Virus record (IMG/VR): IMGVR_UViG_3300047497_000011
Location: 1 to 61,693 of that record
DNA from: a virus
DNA length: 61,693 bases
Reading direction: 5' to 3' (one strand)
Both the position numbers and the translations under genes were made by a program. Below the pieces are notes generated by a model. That model did not search any database. It was not told the DNA's origin and saw only the letters and a list, made by a program, of their open reading frames with translations. Positions 23,701 to 32,303 of the stretch are shown one piece after another (position 1 is the first letter of the stretch; every line of letters starts with the position of its first letter).

Positions 23701-25069
23701 TGAATGGGCCGAGAAGGCCGCCAGCGTCTATAAACAAAACGCAAGCGTAGTTGAAGCCATCGAACGGCAGAAAATCCAGGCGGTCAACAAAGCCAAGTTG
23801 GAGGAAATACGCAACGGGGCCAAGGCCGAAGAGGAAGTCAACAAAGGCCGGCTGGTGTTGGGCAAAGCCCAAATGCTGACCGAGGGTAAAAGTGACCCGG
23901 AACAGACGGCGGCGCTGGCACAACAAGAGGCCCAACAGATCGAAGCGGCGGCGCAGAAGGAAGTAGCGGCGCTGACGGAGATTATGAACTCGGCGGAAAA
24001 GGGTTCCGAAGTTCAGAAAGCAGCGGCGCAAGAGATACTGGCCGTTGTAACGCAGGCGAAGCAACAAGAAGTTTCGTTGTATCAGAAGGCTGCGCAGGCA
24101 ACGCAACAAGCGACGCAGTCGATGATCCAGCCCGTTACGCAGTTGTTCAACAGCATCGGCAATCAGTTCGAGGGCCTAACGTCGTCACTTGTTAAGGCTC
24201 TGGTTGCCCCGCAAGTGGACCTTATCAAACAAGGTCTGACGACTATCAAGATCAATGAACGGAATAGTGAAGTCCACAAGGCGCTGCAAAAGTTCGCCTT
24301 GGATATGGTGCAGGATGCCGCTAAGAGCCTAGAGGACGCGGCGAGCAAGACGCTTACGACCGTGTTGAGCAATGCGCTTAACATCCCGTTGACGCAGGGC
24401 GCCAGTGGCCTCGGTGGGTTGTTGTCAAGCGGCCTAAGCAAGCTGGTAAGCGGCGGGAGTAGTAGCGCACTTAGCACGGCACAATTTGGTCTCTCGGCCA
24501 CACAGCTACAAGCTGCCGGCACCGGATTGAGCGCCGCAGGCACCGTGTTAAGCACGTCAGGAACCGAATTGGCGACGACGGCTACATCCGCCGGCGCAGC
24601 GTTAACAGGCGCAGCGACGAGTTTGACGGCGTCGGCCTCGGCGTTGACGGCAGCAGCAGCCAGTAGCTCGGCGTCGTCTGCGGCCTCCGGTGGTTTCTCG
24701 TTTCTAAAGGGCGCGGCTACGCTCGGAGTGATTGGCGGAGGCTTGCCTTTCTTTGCCCGAGGCGGTATTGTCTCTAGTGCCGCCGGTGGGATGATTGTCG
24801 GCGGAAATGGTGCATCTCTTGCCGTTTTGCATGAGCAAGAGATGGTGCTGCCGAGAAACCTCTCAACCGGCATCCAGAGTATGATAAACAACAACCAACG
24901 GGGCGGGAATGCGCAGCTAAACTACTCCCCGACAATCAACACCAGTTCGCGCTCCCGAGGCGGGACAGGTATGACGAGAGCCGAGTTCCAGCAAATGATG
25001 ACCCAACATGGGGGTAGTTTGATGGGTGAGGCTCGGAACATGATGCGTAGTGGCTTCCGCCCAGGTTAA
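20774..25069 (+). CDS. Tape measure protein
   Basis: 1431 residues, the longest gene; ATG 20774 follows AAAGG and overlaps the chaperone stop. It is almost all helix with long Ala/Gln/Glu coiled coils. Residues about 222-478 contain five units of about 40 residues built on a pattern near TIDTLHGIGQxxLSAAxSA. Residues about 560-770 look like the conserved tape measure core (SIQQFSALAGAMTLMGLKGE). Gly/Ala/Ser-rich hydrophobic stretches near the C-terminus could insert into the host membrane. It sets tail length and travels inside the tube. The single-frame length predicts a tail near 200 nm by the usual rule of thumb. Confidence 0.92.
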   Translation: MAENDLNINIRANNLAGASFQQLNQTLRDLEGTLGAIAAGAQRTGKAITDSAQASIDTLNREIETVKAEIVAREQQAASINQVTAAIKEQGDALAVVHRTLQQNIDASFAVGADRQIKSATESARVLATSLSAAAEADARFRAGELQTAAAAEKAATALIRQGEAVRTLRGDAFFGAYDRRLGIGTGRTSAAASAATFEKELGPAEQFGPWPAPPRQPGSGSGITSVPTRATIDTVHGIGQAYLSAAASAEVFNKALGPTGGGITSVGTRSTIDTLQGINRELLSAKESAKIFQETLGPAGIGIISTETRGTIDTLHGIGQAFLSAKDSAQVFLQTETAIETEARIATEALAAQAEALRANSVVQSMSGEAFFGAFNRRQGIGGGQTSAAASAAAFQAALGPAGGGITTASIQDTINRLHGINTEFLSAAESAKVFRAAMGPIGTGVVTADLQATINRIQGIGREYLSAADSAKVFVAAETAAETAARMAAVEQEAAAERAERAASRARIRKLQEDAEGGGGLSGVSMARHGMALLDEASRGQRGAMISSLGAAARDAGLGVAGLTTSMAGLVAIMGASAIVRGASEMGKWATETRAAASATGMSIQQFSALAGAMTLMGLKGEEADASMRHLAEQLATALADPASKAAEAFQNLGIAQSELEKTGGNTAAALKLLADAFVLNADGANKTENMNQLLGRGFEKLIPLLQNGSAGMEEMTGKANELGLTLNESTAKSLETTGQKVDELAASIRGEGIAAMVAWGPVIQGLVGLLEDLGKAAGFVITKLGQVATMMNSASIHIPGTTKSLNVFGMMGAPGISAIAEDKTPTGPRVSRSGDSRERSQITPAALTPAGSNDQMTRIRAEAEAAALAAGQGAKNMAAARQAEGQAYIAVLEKEKAAGTLNAKQQEELQAQINAKKLSLLNEGIAAQDAAARKGASAAAKAAKQSYEDFAGAEREKIAQANGSADAIIAIYNEWAEKAASVYKQNASVVEAIERQKIQAVNKAKLEEIRNGAKAEEEVNKGRLVLGKAQMLTEGKSDPEQTAALAQQEAQQIEAAAQKEVAALTEIMNSAEKGSEVQKAAAQEILAVVTQAKQQEVSLYQKAAQATQQATQSMIQPVTQLFNSIGNQFEGLTSSLVKALVAPQVDLIKQGLTTIKINERNSEVHKALQKFALDMVQDAAKSLEDAASKTLTTVLSNALNIPLTQGASGLGGLLSSGLSKLVSGGSSSALSTAQFGLSATQLQAAGTGLSAAGTVLSTSGTELATTATSAGAALTGAATSLTASASALTAAAASSSASSAASGGFSFLKGAATLGVIGGGLPFFARGGIVSSAAGGMIVGGNGASLAVLHEQEMVLPRNLSTGIQSMINNNQRGGNAQLNYSPTINTSSRSRGGTGMTRAEFQQMMTQHGGSLMGEARNMMRSGFRPG
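21440..22206 (+). repeat. Five in-frame repeat units inside the tape measure gene
   Basis: Units of about 40 codons repeat the pattern ITSxxTRxTIDTLHGIGQ followed by xxLSAAxSAxVFxxALGP. The copies begin near 21440, 21560, 21680, 21990 and 22110. A second duplicated piece (GDAFFGAYDRRLGIG and GEAFFGAFNRRQGIG) precedes units 1 and 4. Sequence divergence between copies shows that the duplication is old. Confidence 0.8.
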
Positions 25070-25083
25070 GAAAGGAATATCCG

Positions 25084-25548
25084 ATGGAAATCTTCACGAT
25101 CGTTTGCGAGAATGTGGCTGTGACGGCGCAACAGGATGTGCTGGCAGCCTATGCTGCCAGCACAAAGAAGCTGCAACTACTGGCCGTCGAGATGGCAGCG
25201 AACGGCCAGACGACGGTGGGGAATTATCCGATCCGGGTGAGGTATCTGCCTGCGACGGTTACCGCCGGTTCTGGTGGGGGTGCGGTAACGCCTCACAACG
25301 TCAACCCGGATGGAGCATCACCGGGTTTCACCGCGCGGGCAAATGACACGACACATGCCGTGACCGGAGGAACAGCAGTCGATTACATTGCCTCGCAGTT
25401 CAATCCGATCAATGGGTATTACTGGCAAGCGCCCGTGGGAGTGGGGGATGAGCCCAAGGCCGACACCAGCGGCGCCCTAGTGCTGTCGCTCGATTCCGTC
25501 AGTGGGACGCTGAATATCTCGGCGACTATGTGGTTGCGCGAAATCTGA
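25084..25548 (+). CDS. Hypothetical tail protein, 154 aa
   Basis: GAAAGGAATATCCG precedes the ATG. Beta-rich sequence (FTIVCENVAVTAQQDVLAAY, then IRVRYLPATVTAGSGGGAV) ends in SGTLNISATMWLREI. It directly follows the tape measure, so a distal tail or tail surface role is likely. No family recognised. Confidence 0.65.
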   Translation: MEIFTIVCENVAVTAQQDVLAAYAASTKKLQLLAVEMAANGQTTVGNYPIRVRYLPATVTAGSGGGAVTPHNVNPDGASPGFTARANDTTHAVTGGTAVDYIASQFNPINGYYWQAPVGVGDEPKADTSGALVLSLDSVSGTLNISATMWLREI

Positions 25549-25550
25549 TA

Positions 25551-25589
25551 TAAGCATACATTAGAGGGTCACCCTCCTGTATATGCGTA
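25551..25589. repeat. Dispersed 39-bp palindrome, copy 5
   Basis: Core GAGGGTCACCCTC is centred on 25570, with flanks TAAGCATACATTA and TGTATATGCGTA. It fills the gap after the 154-aa tail gene, its centre 41 bases before the ATG at 25611. Confidence 0.95.
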
Positions 25590-25610
25590 TATCATCCTTG
25601 GAGCGGTCCG

Positions 25611-27134
25611 ATGGTCTCACTTTGCGTTGACGGGTTCGATCAGTTTGGGCCGCCCACGACTACATCGCCGATGCAGGCGTTGAACAACGACGGGTGGAAT
25701 TTTAGTTTCTCGGTCAGCGCAACGCTAGTTCCGTCGTTGAATGGTATCAGCGGCTATGCCGTTCAGATCAACGTAAGTGAGACGGGATTTAATGGCTGGA
25801 TGTCGCGGGCGCTTCCGGGATATTCCGATCGAGTAATCGGTGGAGCCAGGCTGTCGTCAACACTGTTGAACAACGGCGGGTTTGTGTTCTTCGACGGCGC
25901 AACTGCGCTTTGTAGCATACTTATCCAGGCTAATTCGGGCCTAATAACAATCAACCAAGGCATTGCGGGGGCGCAATTACAGGCGTCAACGTATAGTGTG
26001 GCGGCAAACACCGCGCATTATATTGAGTTTGACGTTACGTTCGGCACCGGGGCGTTTGGTGGCTGGACCGTTTGGCTCGACGGTGTGAAGATACTGCAAG
26101 GCAATGGGACGACCGTTCAGGGCGGTAGTAGCGCCGCTGATGTGGTCGGCATGTTTACCCAAAACTTCACCCTGTTGGAAGTGGATGACTTTTATTTATT
26201 CGACTCGACGGGAAGCTATAATTATTCCGCGCTATTAACCAATCCGATTGTGCTGACACAGGCGCCGATCGGAGATCAACAAACACAGTTCACGAACCTA
26301 GGTAATGTGTTCGGAAACTACTACCAGATCAGCAACAACTTCGCAGGGCTGACGACACCGGCGAACGTGTTGTATCTGAACAAGATTTTTGCCCAAGTAA
26401 ACTGCACGGCCGAAAGCGTTGTCGTGTCGCTCCTGAGCGGTTGGGCTGGTGCGCCGACGGCAAATATGAAAGGCGTGATTTATTCCGACAACTCAGGTTC
26501 CCCTGGAACTTTAATCAGTTCGGGGACACAAGTAACGGGTTTGTCGGGGGCACAGCCAACAACCTTGCCGTTGGCGTCGCCGCCTAACCTAACGGCGGGG
26601 ACTTACTACTGGATCGGGTTTATCTGCGATACGTCGGTCCCTGTAACACAGTATGCCAACAACATATATCTCGGCGAGCAGGCAAGCAATACCTATGCCA
26701 GCGGCGCACCGGCGACTGCACCGAGTATGACGGTCGGTATCTATTCGGCGGTGATGTATGTATCGTGCAACGGGGCATCGACAAATTGGGAGTCCGTGGC
26801 GCCAAATCCGCCATTCGGCGACACGTCTGCTGTGTCGTCCGCCTCTGTGGGGGTGACGGACCTCTATGTGTTTCCAGCGTTGCCAACGGTTGTGCAGGAC
26901 GTTTACGCTATTGCCGTTGGAGCTAACGCCCGCGCAACCTATGCGGGGGTTCGGACGTTCCAGCTACAAGCCAAGAGCCAGGGCACAACGGGCGATGGAA
27001 GAGCGGGCAACATTACGCCGACAACCAATTACCTCTACTATACGTCAAACTTCGACGTCGATCCGCACACAAGCGCCGCATGGACGGTGTCAGGCGTTAA
27101 TGCTGGTTTCTTCGGCATGGCCATATCAAGCTGA
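25611..27134 (+). CDS. Large beta-rich surface protein (lectin-like N-terminus)
   Basis: 507 residues; GGAGCGGTCCG precedes the ATG. Residues about 25-200 look like a ConA/LamG-type jelly roll (AHYIEFDVTFGTGAFGGWTV, WLDGVKILQGN, LLEVDDFYLFDSTG). Residues 210-500 are Gly/Ser/Thr-rich strands that may form a choice-of-anchor type sandwich. It is likely a tail-side or fibre protein that touches host glycans. The role is inferred from fold and place. Confidence 0.6.
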   Translation: MVSLCVDGFDQFGPPTTTSPMQALNNDGWNFSFSVSATLVPSLNGISGYAVQINVSETGFNGWMSRALPGYSDRVIGGARLSSTLLNNGGFVFFDGATALCSILIQANSGLITINQGIAGAQLQASTYSVAANTAHYIEFDVTFGTGAFGGWTVWLDGVKILQGNGTTVQGGSSAADVVGMFTQNFTLLEVDDFYLFDSTGSYNYSALLTNPIVLTQAPIGDQQTQFTNLGNVFGNYYQISNNFAGLTTPANVLYLNKIFAQVNCTAESVVVSLLSGWAGAPTANMKGVIYSDNSGSPGTLISSGTQVTGLSGAQPTTLPLASPPNLTAGTYYWIGFICDTSVPVTQYANNIYLGEQASNTYASGAPATAPSMTVGIYSAVMYVSCNGASTNWESVAPNPPFGDTSAVSSASVGVTDLYVFPALPTVVQDVYAIAVGANARATYAGVRTFQLQAKSQGTTGDGRAGNITPTTNYLYYTSNFDVDPHTSAAWTVSGVNAGFFGMAISS

Positions 27135-27152
27135 CCCAAGGGAGAGCGGAAA

Positions 27153-27692
27153 ATGAGTGACCAACTGACCGTCCAGGGGCGGTATGTTGCTGTGTGTAGG
27201 GATAAGGACGGCAACGAACTGTGGCGGGAAGAGTTTGACAACTTGCTGACGCAGACGGGCAAGGCATTTTTACTCGATCAGGCGTTGGCGGGAAGTGCCT
27301 ATACGGCTGCCGACTACATGGGCCTTATATCCAGCACGAGTTTCACGGCAGTAAGCGGAGCTGATACGCCGACGAGCCACAGCGGCTGGTTGGAAGCGGG
27401 TGGGGCCAATGCGCCGACGTATAGCGGCAACCGCGCTACTTGTGCATGGAGTGCGGCGACTACGTCAGGGGCGAGTGCTTACTCGGCCACCAAAGCCCTC
27501 AGCGCAGCCCTGTCGTTTACGTTCACGGGTTCCGGCACCGTTCAGGGGGCATTCATTGTCGCCGGTAGCGGGGCGAATGCAACCATCGGCAACACCGGCG
27601 GCATTCTGTATTCCGCCGGGACGTTTGGCACCCCTCAACCCGTGGTGTCAACCAACGTGCTAACCGTGTCGTATCAGACCACTATAACCTAA
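27153..27692 (+). CDS. Tail-associated structural protein, 179 aa
   Basis: GGGAGAGCGG precedes the ATG. The first 40 residues (YVAVCRDKDGNELWREEFDN, then LLTQTGKAFLLDQALAG) are a pattern often seen in phage tail or head fibre-like proteins. The remainder is Ala/Ser/Gly/Thr-rich strands ending TNVLTVSYQTTIT. It stands with two other surface-like genes. Confidence 0.6.
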   Translation: MSDQLTVQGRYVAVCRDKDGNELWREEFDNLLTQTGKAFLLDQALAGSAYTAADYMGLISSTSFTAVSGADTPTSHSGWLEAGGANAPTYSGNRATCAWSAATTSGASAYSATKALSAALSFTFTGSGTVQGAFIVAGSGANATIGNTGGILYSAGTFGTPQPVVSTNVLTVSYQTTIT

Positions 27693-27705
27693 CGAGGGCG
27701 TTGCC

Positions 27706-28191
27706 GTGGCAAACAGAACGAGCTGGACGGCTGGTAATGGGCAGGGCCTAACCTACGGCTCGGCGGGTTTTACCGCTGCGAACTTCAATTCGCTGGCGTC
27801 GGGAAGCTGCGTGGTGGCTGCGAGCGCCATTACGAATAGCAGTTCGCTGGATTTGTATGCCGATGTGTCGTTTGTGCTGACTGTCGGTGGAACGACAACG
27901 GCAACAAGCTTGTTGGTGCTCTACATACTTCCGTTGAACCAGGACGGAACCACTTACGGCGATGGGGCATCGACTGGCTCCACGCCGCCCGTTTCGACCT
28001 ATCAAGTCAGTTCCGTCCTTGTGGCCTCTGGCGTAACGTCGGGGAATACGATCACAGGGACATTCCGAGGCGTCGTGTTGCCCGCCGGCAACTTTAAGTT
28101 TGCGATTGCCAGTCAGCTCGGCGTGGCGCTGAATGCCTCTGCGGCTGCGACGGTGTCTTACCGGACCTATAACGAGAACCTGAACGCCTAA
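27706..28191 (+). CDS. Small beta-sandwich structural protein, 161 aa
   Basis: GTG start with GAGGGC upstream. Composition and pattern (LYADVSFVLTVGGTTTATSL, NFKFAIASQLGVALNASAAA) suggest a surface jelly-roll protein. It ends one base before the next ATG. No family recognised. Confidence 0.6.
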   Translation: MANRTSWTAGNGQGLTYGSAGFTAANFNSLASGSCVVAASAITNSSSLDLYADVSFVLTVGGTTTATSLLVLYILPLNQDGTTYGDGASTGSTPPVSTYQVSSVLVASGVTSGNTITGTFRGVVLPAGNFKFAIASQLGVALNASAAATVSYRTYNENLNA

Positions 28192-28192
28192 T

Positions 28193-30163
28193 ATGGCCGT
28201 CTATCACCGCCATCGGTATGGAGCTTCGCTAACCCGGCTATTGCCGCAGACGGATCAGCTTGAGATTGACTATACGCATCCGCTCGGAGATGGCTTGATT
28301 GCCTGTTACCTACCGGGTATTGGGTTGCGGGACTTCTGCGGTAATTGGCCGAATTTAGTTCCCAACAGTAATCCGACGTTCGATGTTGGCGCGAGCGGAA
28401 AAGGGTTAAATTCAACAGTAGGAACAGCCGGGGCATATACTGCAACAATAGGGACAAAAATTAACTCGGCACCTTATTTAACAACTGCTGCCTCGTTATT
28501 TGTGTTCTGTGATAATCTCGGCAATGCTAATCCACAGAATGCGTTTTTCGGTGTCAGTGCTAGTAGTTCCGCCACGTTCCAGATGGGGAAGTTTACATCG
28601 GGAACACTAGCAAACCAAGTCCAAATTTCGGGACAATCTACAACAACATCGTTTACGACTGGAGCGCCGTTAGGTTCCGTAACTAACGGCATTGGCTTGG
28701 GTCTAACGTGGGTTTCCGGAGGAACATTAAGTAACTATATTAACGGAGCGTTGGACTCAACAACGTCCACACCGAGTGGTGTTTTGGGTTCATCATCCGG
28801 CGCCTATATTTTCATAGGCAACAATCCGCCGGTATCTGGTCGCGTAATGCAGATGCGCTACTACAGCGGGTTGATTTACAACCGAACACTAACCGCCGCA
28901 GAAATGGCCTGGTTGAGTGCCGAGCCATTTGTAATGCTTCGGCCCACGGCTAAGCGTGTAATTCGCGGCCAAGTTTATATTCCCCCGTTTGTGCCGCCAA
29001 CCTCGGCGCCGATCCGAAGCTGGGCAAGCCGTCAACCGCCTGTGAATGAGGTAAAGCGGTCTAAACGAGCGCCGCCAGTAGCGGGGCTAATTAACACCTA
29101 CGGGCAGACACTTAGCGACACTGTCGCGTCAAGTGATCTGTTGGGAGTTACGGACAGCGATACGGTTGCAGTCAACGACACCGTTGCGTCGAGTGATACG
29201 TTCACGGGTGGGGTACTGCTGACGGGTGCGCTGGCCGATAGCGCCGCGGCAAGTGAGGCATATACCCCGGCGTTGACTGCGTCGAGGTCTTTGTCGGACA
29301 CAGCGAATAGTTCAGACATATACGGCTTCGTGCCAGTCCTATTCGACCAGACTAATCAGCGGTTGTTGTTGACTGGTAATCCGAACGTAAACGTCGGACA
29401 AGTAGATCAACGGCTGCTGCTCGGCGCTGGTATTAACAAAGCCAGCCTGAAGGTGAACTTTAGTCAGGTAACTCGGCGAGTTCTAGTGCAGGTGCTACCA
29501 CCGGCGAACTTTGGACCGATACCTGTGTTTCCGTCGCTACCAATCGGGTTCCCTGTTAAGGTGAGCCCCGTGTTGGACACTGTTATCGGCACAACAAAAT
29601 CGCTTCGCGAAATACGGGTTCCGCAGCAAACATATCCGATCTGGGATATTGAAATTCTGTTCGAGGGTCTAAAGGATCAGACACAGAACCAATCGCCGTA
29701 TGTGCCGTTTACCAACTACATCCAGTTTGAGGAACTGGTGCAGACGTGGTTGAGCATGTATGGGCAGACGAATGTTTTTGCGTTCGATTGTCCGTGGGAT
29801 GATAGCAGGTCGATGCAGCCGATTGCTGTCGGCGATGGTGTCACGTTTACGTTCCCGATCATACGAACCTGGGGAATTGGCGGGACGTCAACGAGTGCGC
29901 CGATTGGAATGTTGAACCAATGTTCAGCGGTTTACGTCGGCGGCAGCCTGGTGCCAACTACGTTGTATAATTTTACGAGAAATCAGATCATCTTTACCGA
30001 CCAATATGGCGGGAGCCATCCGCCGGGGAACGGTGAGACTATCTATATGACGTTTAGTTACTATTATTTGTGTCGGTGGATCGAGGACGAGCAAGACTTT
30101 GAGGAATATGCGAAGAATAGGTGGACAGTGCCGAGCTTGAAGTTCCGAGCTAGTCCTTGGTAA
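28193..30163 (+). CDS. LamG-like domain fused to DUF2460 tail protein
   Basis: 656 residues in three parts. Residues about 60-250 are a LamG/ConA-like domain (MRYYSGLIYNRTLTAAEMAW is the usual end of such domains). Residues about 300-380 are low-complexity repeats of the form DTVASSD / DTANSSD. Residues about 455-656 are DUF2460 (IRVPQQTYPIWDIEILFEGL, FVEEL-like helix, YYLCRWIEDEQDFEEYAK). DUF2460 proteins belong to the gene transfer agent type tail tip. The fusion suggests a tip protein with its own receptor-binding head. Confidence 0.75.
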   Translation: MAVYHRHRYGASLTRLLPQTDQLEIDYTHPLGDGLIACYLPGIGLRDFCGNWPNLVPNSNPTFDVGASGKGLNSTVGTAGAYTATIGTKINSAPYLTTAASLFVFCDNLGNANPQNAFFGVSASSSATFQMGKFTSGTLANQVQISGQSTTTSFTTGAPLGSVTNGIGLGLTWVSGGTLSNYINGALDSTTSTPSGVLGSSSGAYIFIGNNPPVSGRVMQMRYYSGLIYNRTLTAAEMAWLSAEPFVMLRPTAKRVIRGQVYIPPFVPPTSAPIRSWASRQPPVNEVKRSKRAPPVAGLINTYGQTLSDTVASSDLLGVTDSDTVAVNDTVASSDTFTGGVLLTGALADSAAASEAYTPALTASRSLSDTANSSDIYGFVPVLFDQTNQRLLLTGNPNVNVGQVDQRLLLGAGINKASLKVNFSQVTRRVLVQVLPPANFGPIPVFPSLPIGFPVKVSPVLDTVIGTTKSLREIRVPQQTYPIWDIEILFEGLKDQTQNQSPYVPFTNYIQFEELVQTWLSMYGQTNVFAFDCPWDDSRSMQPIAVGDGVTFTFPIIRTWGIGGTSTSAPIGMLNQCSAVYVGGSLVPTTLYNFTRNQIIFTDQYGGSHPPGNGETIYMTFSYYYLCRWIEDEQDFEEYAKNRWTVPSLKFRASPW

Positions 30164-30201
30164 AAGCATGTATGCAAGGGTGACCCTCATGTATATGCCT
30201 A
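30163..30201. repeat. Dispersed 39-bp palindrome, copy 6
   Basis: Core AAGGGTGACCCTC is centred on 30182, with flanks AAAGCATGTATGC and TGTATATGCCTA. It begins at the last base of the preceding stop and its centre is 39 bases before the ATG at 30221. Confidence 0.95.
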
Positions 30202-30220
30202 TATCCACGAGCCTCTAACC

Positions 30221-30898
30221 ATGTCGTTCATCAACTATCCTTCACCGACACCGCTGTTCCCCGCCCTGCCGAGTCAAGGCTGGTCGGTGCATAAGAAGCC
30301 CATCATGTCATCTAGGGCAACGACGGCGATAACAGGCCGAGAGACCAAACTAGCGTGTTGCGTGTCGCCCAGGTGGGCCTTTACTGTAACGTATGGCGGA
30401 AGTGCTTGGCTTCGGGATGAGACGCAAAACATCGTTCCCGATCCGACGCTGGCGGGCTTCGCAGAACTCGAACAGATTTCGGGGCTGTTCTTGGCATGCC
30501 GAGGTGCCTATGGCGAGTTCTATTACAACGATCCGGATGATAACTCTCGGACATTGGCGCCAGTAGCCACCGCAGGCGGAGCGCAATCGTCGTTTACCTT
30601 GTCGGTGCCGTATGGCAATGGTCCGTTCACCCCTTCGTTCGTTATGCCGGTCGGTGGCATCAACACTATACAAGGCGTTTACGCCAACGGCGTATTGCTC
30701 GACCCATCAAACTACACCATCGACGCCACGAATACGATGATTGTGTTCGGACCTCCACCAACCAAAGGAACGGTTCTAACGGCATCGTTTTCGTTCTACT
30801 TCCGCTGTAGGTTCTTGGACGATCAGCAGCTGTATTCCGAGTTCGCTCAAAACCTCTGGGAAGCGAAAGAAATTCGTTTTGAGTCGGTGAAACAATGA
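30221..30898 (+). CDS. DUF2460 tail tip protein
   Basis: 225 residues. TRETKLA-like start of the core, RWAFTVTYGGSAWLRDE, FFLACRGAYGEFYYNDPDD-like segment and the end FRCRFLDDQQLYSEFAQNLW fit DUF2460. It is a second copy of the C-terminal domain of the preceding gene, with the usual insert between the conserved ends. It overlaps the DUF2163 gene by four bases, matching the gene transfer agent order. Confidence 0.75.
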   Translation: MSFINYPSPTPLFPALPSQGWSVHKKPIMSSRATTAITGRETKLACCVSPRWAFTVTYGGSAWLRDETQNIVPDPTLAGFAELEQISGLFLACRGAYGEFYYNDPDDNSRTLAPVATAGGAQSSFTLSVPYGNGPFTPSFVMPVGGINTIQGVYANGVLLDPSNYTIDATNTMIVFGPPPTKGTVLTASFSFYFRCRFLDDQQLYSEFAQNLWEAKEIRFESVKQ

Positions 30899-31827
30899 CA
30901 CAGATCGTCCAGCAACAGAACCTCAAGGTTTCGTATCAGTATATTACGTGGGTCAACGGCACCAATCGCGGCATCATGGCCCATATATACAAGTTCACGT
31001 CGCAGGCCGGGACGACCGAGTATTTCACCGATCTGGACACGGATTTGTATTTCTTCGGCAACCAACAATGCAAGAGCGGCTCACTCCGTATTGAGGGGTT
31101 GAAGCGCAAGGTCGGCGTGGGCGTTAGCGTGGATGAACAGACGATCAAGATTTGGGCATCGCCGACGGATACGTTGTTCGGCTCTCTGTTCCTCCAAGGT
31201 GCCCAGCAGGGATTGTTGGACGGGGCGCAACTGGTGCGCTACCGAGTGATCTGGCCATTCGTCACGGGTAATGCGGCGAACGATGTTCAACTACCGCCGT
31301 TGGCGCTGTTTCCTATGTTCACGGGATATATCAGCAGCATAGACAAGGGCGGAGCGTCGCATATCGAGGTCAAGATCAAGAGTGCGCTCATGCGGCTTAA
31401 CGTCAACATGCCGAGGAACTACTACCAACCCGGCTGTTTGCACACGTTGTTCGACTCGGGCTGCACGCTGAGCGAAGCGGCCCACGGTGTGACAGGAACC
31501 ATCAACACTTTCGGTGGGAATATGAATGCCGTTGGCCCGGTTGGCGGCGTGACGAACCCAAATGGGGCCGATGGCAATGCCAACTACGCCCAAGGACGGC
31601 TACGGTTTACATCGGGCGTCAACAACGGTTTCTTGACGTTGGTGGATAACAACGACGGAACCAATCTGTTTTTGGCGTATCCGCTAGATCAGGCGCCGAG
31701 TCCTGGCGATACGATTATTTACTATCCCGGCTGTGCTAAGACCTTTGTCACTTGTGGGCTTAAGTTCAGCAACACGGCACACTTTCGCGGCTTTGACAAA
31801 GTGCCACCGATTTCGGTCAGTATATAA
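30895..31827 (+). CDS. DUF2163 tail tip (hub-like) protein
   Basis: 310 residues. The features match DUF2163: YKFTSQAGTTEYFTDLDTDL, a middle strand region, then NYYQPGCLHTLFDSGCTLSE and a final domain with two more Cys (YYPGCAKTFVTCGLKFSNTA, FRGFDKVP). In gene transfer agents the equivalent protein forms the hub and contains an iron-sulphur-like Cys set; the four Cys motifs here are consistent with that. It overlaps the peptidase gene by one base. Confidence 0.85.
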   Translation: MTQIVQQQNLKVSYQYITWVNGTNRGIMAHIYKFTSQAGTTEYFTDLDTDLYFFGNQQCKSGSLRIEGLKRKVGVGVSVDEQTIKIWASPTDTLFGSLFLQGAQQGLLDGAQLVRYRVIWPFVTGNAANDVQLPPLALFPMFTGYISSIDKGGASHIEVKIKSALMRLNVNMPRNYYQPGCLHTLFDSGCTLSEAAHGVTGTINTFGGNMNAVGPVGGVTNPNGADGNANYAQGRLRFTSGVNNGFLTLVDNNDGTNLFLAYPLDQAPSPGDTIIYYPGCAKTFVTCGLKFSNTAHFRGFDKVPPISVSI

Positions 31828-32300
31828 TGAAAGACCTCACAGAAGCCGCTTGGCGTGCAGCTCTTGTAGCCGAAGCTAAGTCTTGGATCGGCACGCCGTA
31901 TATTAGCAATGGCGCAGTTAAAGGTCGCCGAGGCGGTGTGGACTGCGCAATGATACTTCTGGCGGTGTATCAGAACATCGGGTTGATTGAGAAGGATTTT
32001 GACCCAAGACCGTATCCCGCCCAATGGCACGTTAATCAGAATGAGGAGAAGTATATGGCGACCGTGCTGGGGTTTTCCTACGAAGTCGCCGGACCGCCGG
32101 AGCGCCTACCACTCGGTGGGGACGTGGTCTTGTTCAAACTTGGCCGAGTGTTTTGTCACGGTGCTATTGTGACCGTTTGGCCTAACGTCGTTCACGCCAT
32201 TGGTGGGGACAAGGTCGTGCCCGAGGACCTGTCCACCAACACCACGGGAAAGCGGGCGTTGTGGCCTGCCGAAAAGCGGTTCTTTTCGTTTTGGAAATGA
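31827..32300 (+). CDS. NlpC/P60 family tail peptidase
   Basis: 157 residues. Catalytic Cys40 lies in GGVDCAMILLAVYQ, a His in VFCHGAIVTVW (about 112) and a polar residue follows. The start AKSWIGTPYISNGAVKGRRG is typical of tail-tip NlpC/P60 enzymes that cut peptidoglycan cross-links during DNA entry. Its position between DUF2163 and the large tip protein is the gene transfer agent arrangement. Confidence 0.88.
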   Translation: MKDLTEAAWRAALVAEAKSWIGTPYISNGAVKGRRGGVDCAMILLAVYQNIGLIEKDFDPRPYPAQWHVNQNEEKYMATVLGFSYEVAGPPERLPLGGDVVLFKLGRVFCHGAIVTVWPNVVHAIGGDKVVPEDLSTNTTGKRALWPAEKRFFSFWK

Positions 32301-32303
32301 GCA

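Noticed and set aside
18178-24894. Long - strand frames opposite the tail genes
   Set aside because: They mirror the codon bias of the + strand genes and have no ribosome sites or known motifs.
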